A stretch of 5,771 bases of DNA from Hyphomicrobiales bacterium. GTDB lineage: Bacteria; Pseudomonadota; Alphaproteobacteria; Rhizobiales; Xanthobacteraceae. The stretch is taken from the NCBI GenBank assembly GCA_023266695.1, contig JAHFPO010000137.1, forward strand, positions 1 to 5,771, written 5' to 3'. Within the stretch, counting starts at the first letter, position 1. Each line of letters opens with the position of its first letter. Below are positions 5,292-5,771 of this stretch, in pieces. Made by a program: the position numbers and the translations under genes. The notes under the pieces were generated by a model that searched no databases, was not told the origin of the DNA, and saw nothing but the letters and a program-made list of their open reading frames with translations.

Positions 5292-5771
5292 GTGAGCTTG
5301 CCGCCCGCGGGAGCCGCCGCGCCCTTGGCGCCGGCGAGCGCCTGGTCGGCTCCGGCCCGCAGGAATCCGAGGTCCGATCCCATCGCTACGAACTTGAATC
5401 CGCGGTACGCATATTCGTGGGCGAGCGCCGCATTGCCGGCGAAAATCCCGGCGAGTTTGTTATGGCGGAGCGCCTGCAACAGAACTTTTTCGATCGCGGC
5501 GACGACCGGCGGATGGGTCGGGTCCACGTGCCGGCCGCGCGTGATCGAGATCGATAGATCGTTGGGGCCGACGAAAATGCCGTCGAGGCCCGGCGTCGCA
5601 AGGATGCTCTCGATCTTTTCCAATGCTTCCGCGGTCTCGAGCAGTGCGAAGGCGAGGGAGAATTCGTTGGCGCGGTGCAGATATTGGGTGCGGTCGAAAC
5701 CCGACAGTCCGAGCGCGGTATGCGGCCCCCAGCTGCGCTCGCCCGCCGGCGGAAACTTGGTCGCGTCGACC
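5285..5771 (-). CDS. HpcH/HpaI-family aldolase (partial, 5' end beyond the window)
   Basis: Reading leftward from the right edge without a stop gives the C-terminal 161 residues of a class II, metal-dependent pyruvate aldolase. This group includes 2-dehydro-3-deoxyglucarate and 4-hydroxy-2-oxoheptanedioate aldolases. In fragment numbering, FPPAGERSWGP (6-16) is the conserved loop. E45 in LLETAEAL and D71 in FVGPNDLS are the two metal ligands, 26 residues apart as in GarL (E153 and D179). PGLDGIF (60-66) and AGIFAGN further on also fit. The family is about 250-270 residues, so roughly 95 N-terminal residues, including the catalytic His and Arg, lie beyond the edge. An apparent TTG start at 5623 lies inside the conserved domain and is not the true start. 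The C-terminus is alanine-rich. Exact substrate cannot be assigned. Confidence 0.9.
   Translation of the reverse strand, partial: VDATKFPPAGERSWGPHTALGLSGFDRTQYLHRANEFSLAFALLETAEALEKIESILATPGLDGIFVGPNDLSISITRGRHVDPTHPPVVAAIEKVLLQALRHNKLAGIFAGNAALAHEYAYRGFKFVAMGSDLGFLRAGADQALAGAKGAAAPAGGKLTA

Noticed and set aside
5386..5623. TTG 5623 as the true start of the aldolase, and the overlapping 71-codon minus frame
   Set aside because: Conserved aldolase sequence, including the metal-ligand Glu, continues upstream of 5623 to the window edge. The 71-codon frame is an out-of-phase shadow.

Overview
The window is high-GC DNA with the gene density and protein styles of an alphaproteobacterium, most likely Hyphomicrobiales. 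This is inferred from the short-form PurB, the CcdA and the Liv-type binding protein, all of which read like proteins of Bradyrhizobium and Rhodopseudomonas relatives. I could not run a database search. No mobile element, integrase, CRISPR array, tRNA, rRNA or shift in base composition is visible, so this looks like ordinary chromosome.

Layout, left to right. Positions 1-198 hold no gene I can support and form the leader of a periplasmic branched-chain amino acid binding protein (199-1317, +). That gene ends in a strong UUCG-loop terminator (1339-1365), whose T-tract touches the stop codon of a convergent ccdA gene (1364-2095, -). A 139-bp divergent spacer separates ccdA from a P1-family (S58/DmpA-like) self-processing N-terminal-nucleophile hydrolase (2235-3224, +). 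After 63 bp comes ribulose-phosphate 3-epimerase (3288-3968, +), then adenylosuccinate lyase purB (3970-5277, +) only one base after the epimerase stop. A convergent HpcH/HpaI-family aldolase (5285 to the right edge, -) is cut by the window, and only its C-terminal 161 residues are present.

How the genes fit together. The P1 hydrolase, rpe and purB probably form one transcription unit, since no convincing terminator separates them. Rpe supplies pentose phosphates and PurB acts twice in purine synthesis, so rpe-purB pairing has a metabolic logic, but the tight junction is the stronger evidence. The binding protein has no permease or ATPase gene beside it in the window and may be an orphan component. 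CcdA is a membrane reductant carrier for periplasmic thiol chemistry and cytochrome c maturation, unrelated in function to its neighbours.

I found no undescribed multi-gene system. The most interesting non-coding signal is the leader of the binding-protein gene. There, two upstream segments (110-120 and 153-160) can each pair with the same downstream segment (170-180) just ahead of the ribosome binding site. This arrangement resembles an attenuator or a translation-control switch and remains a hypothesis.
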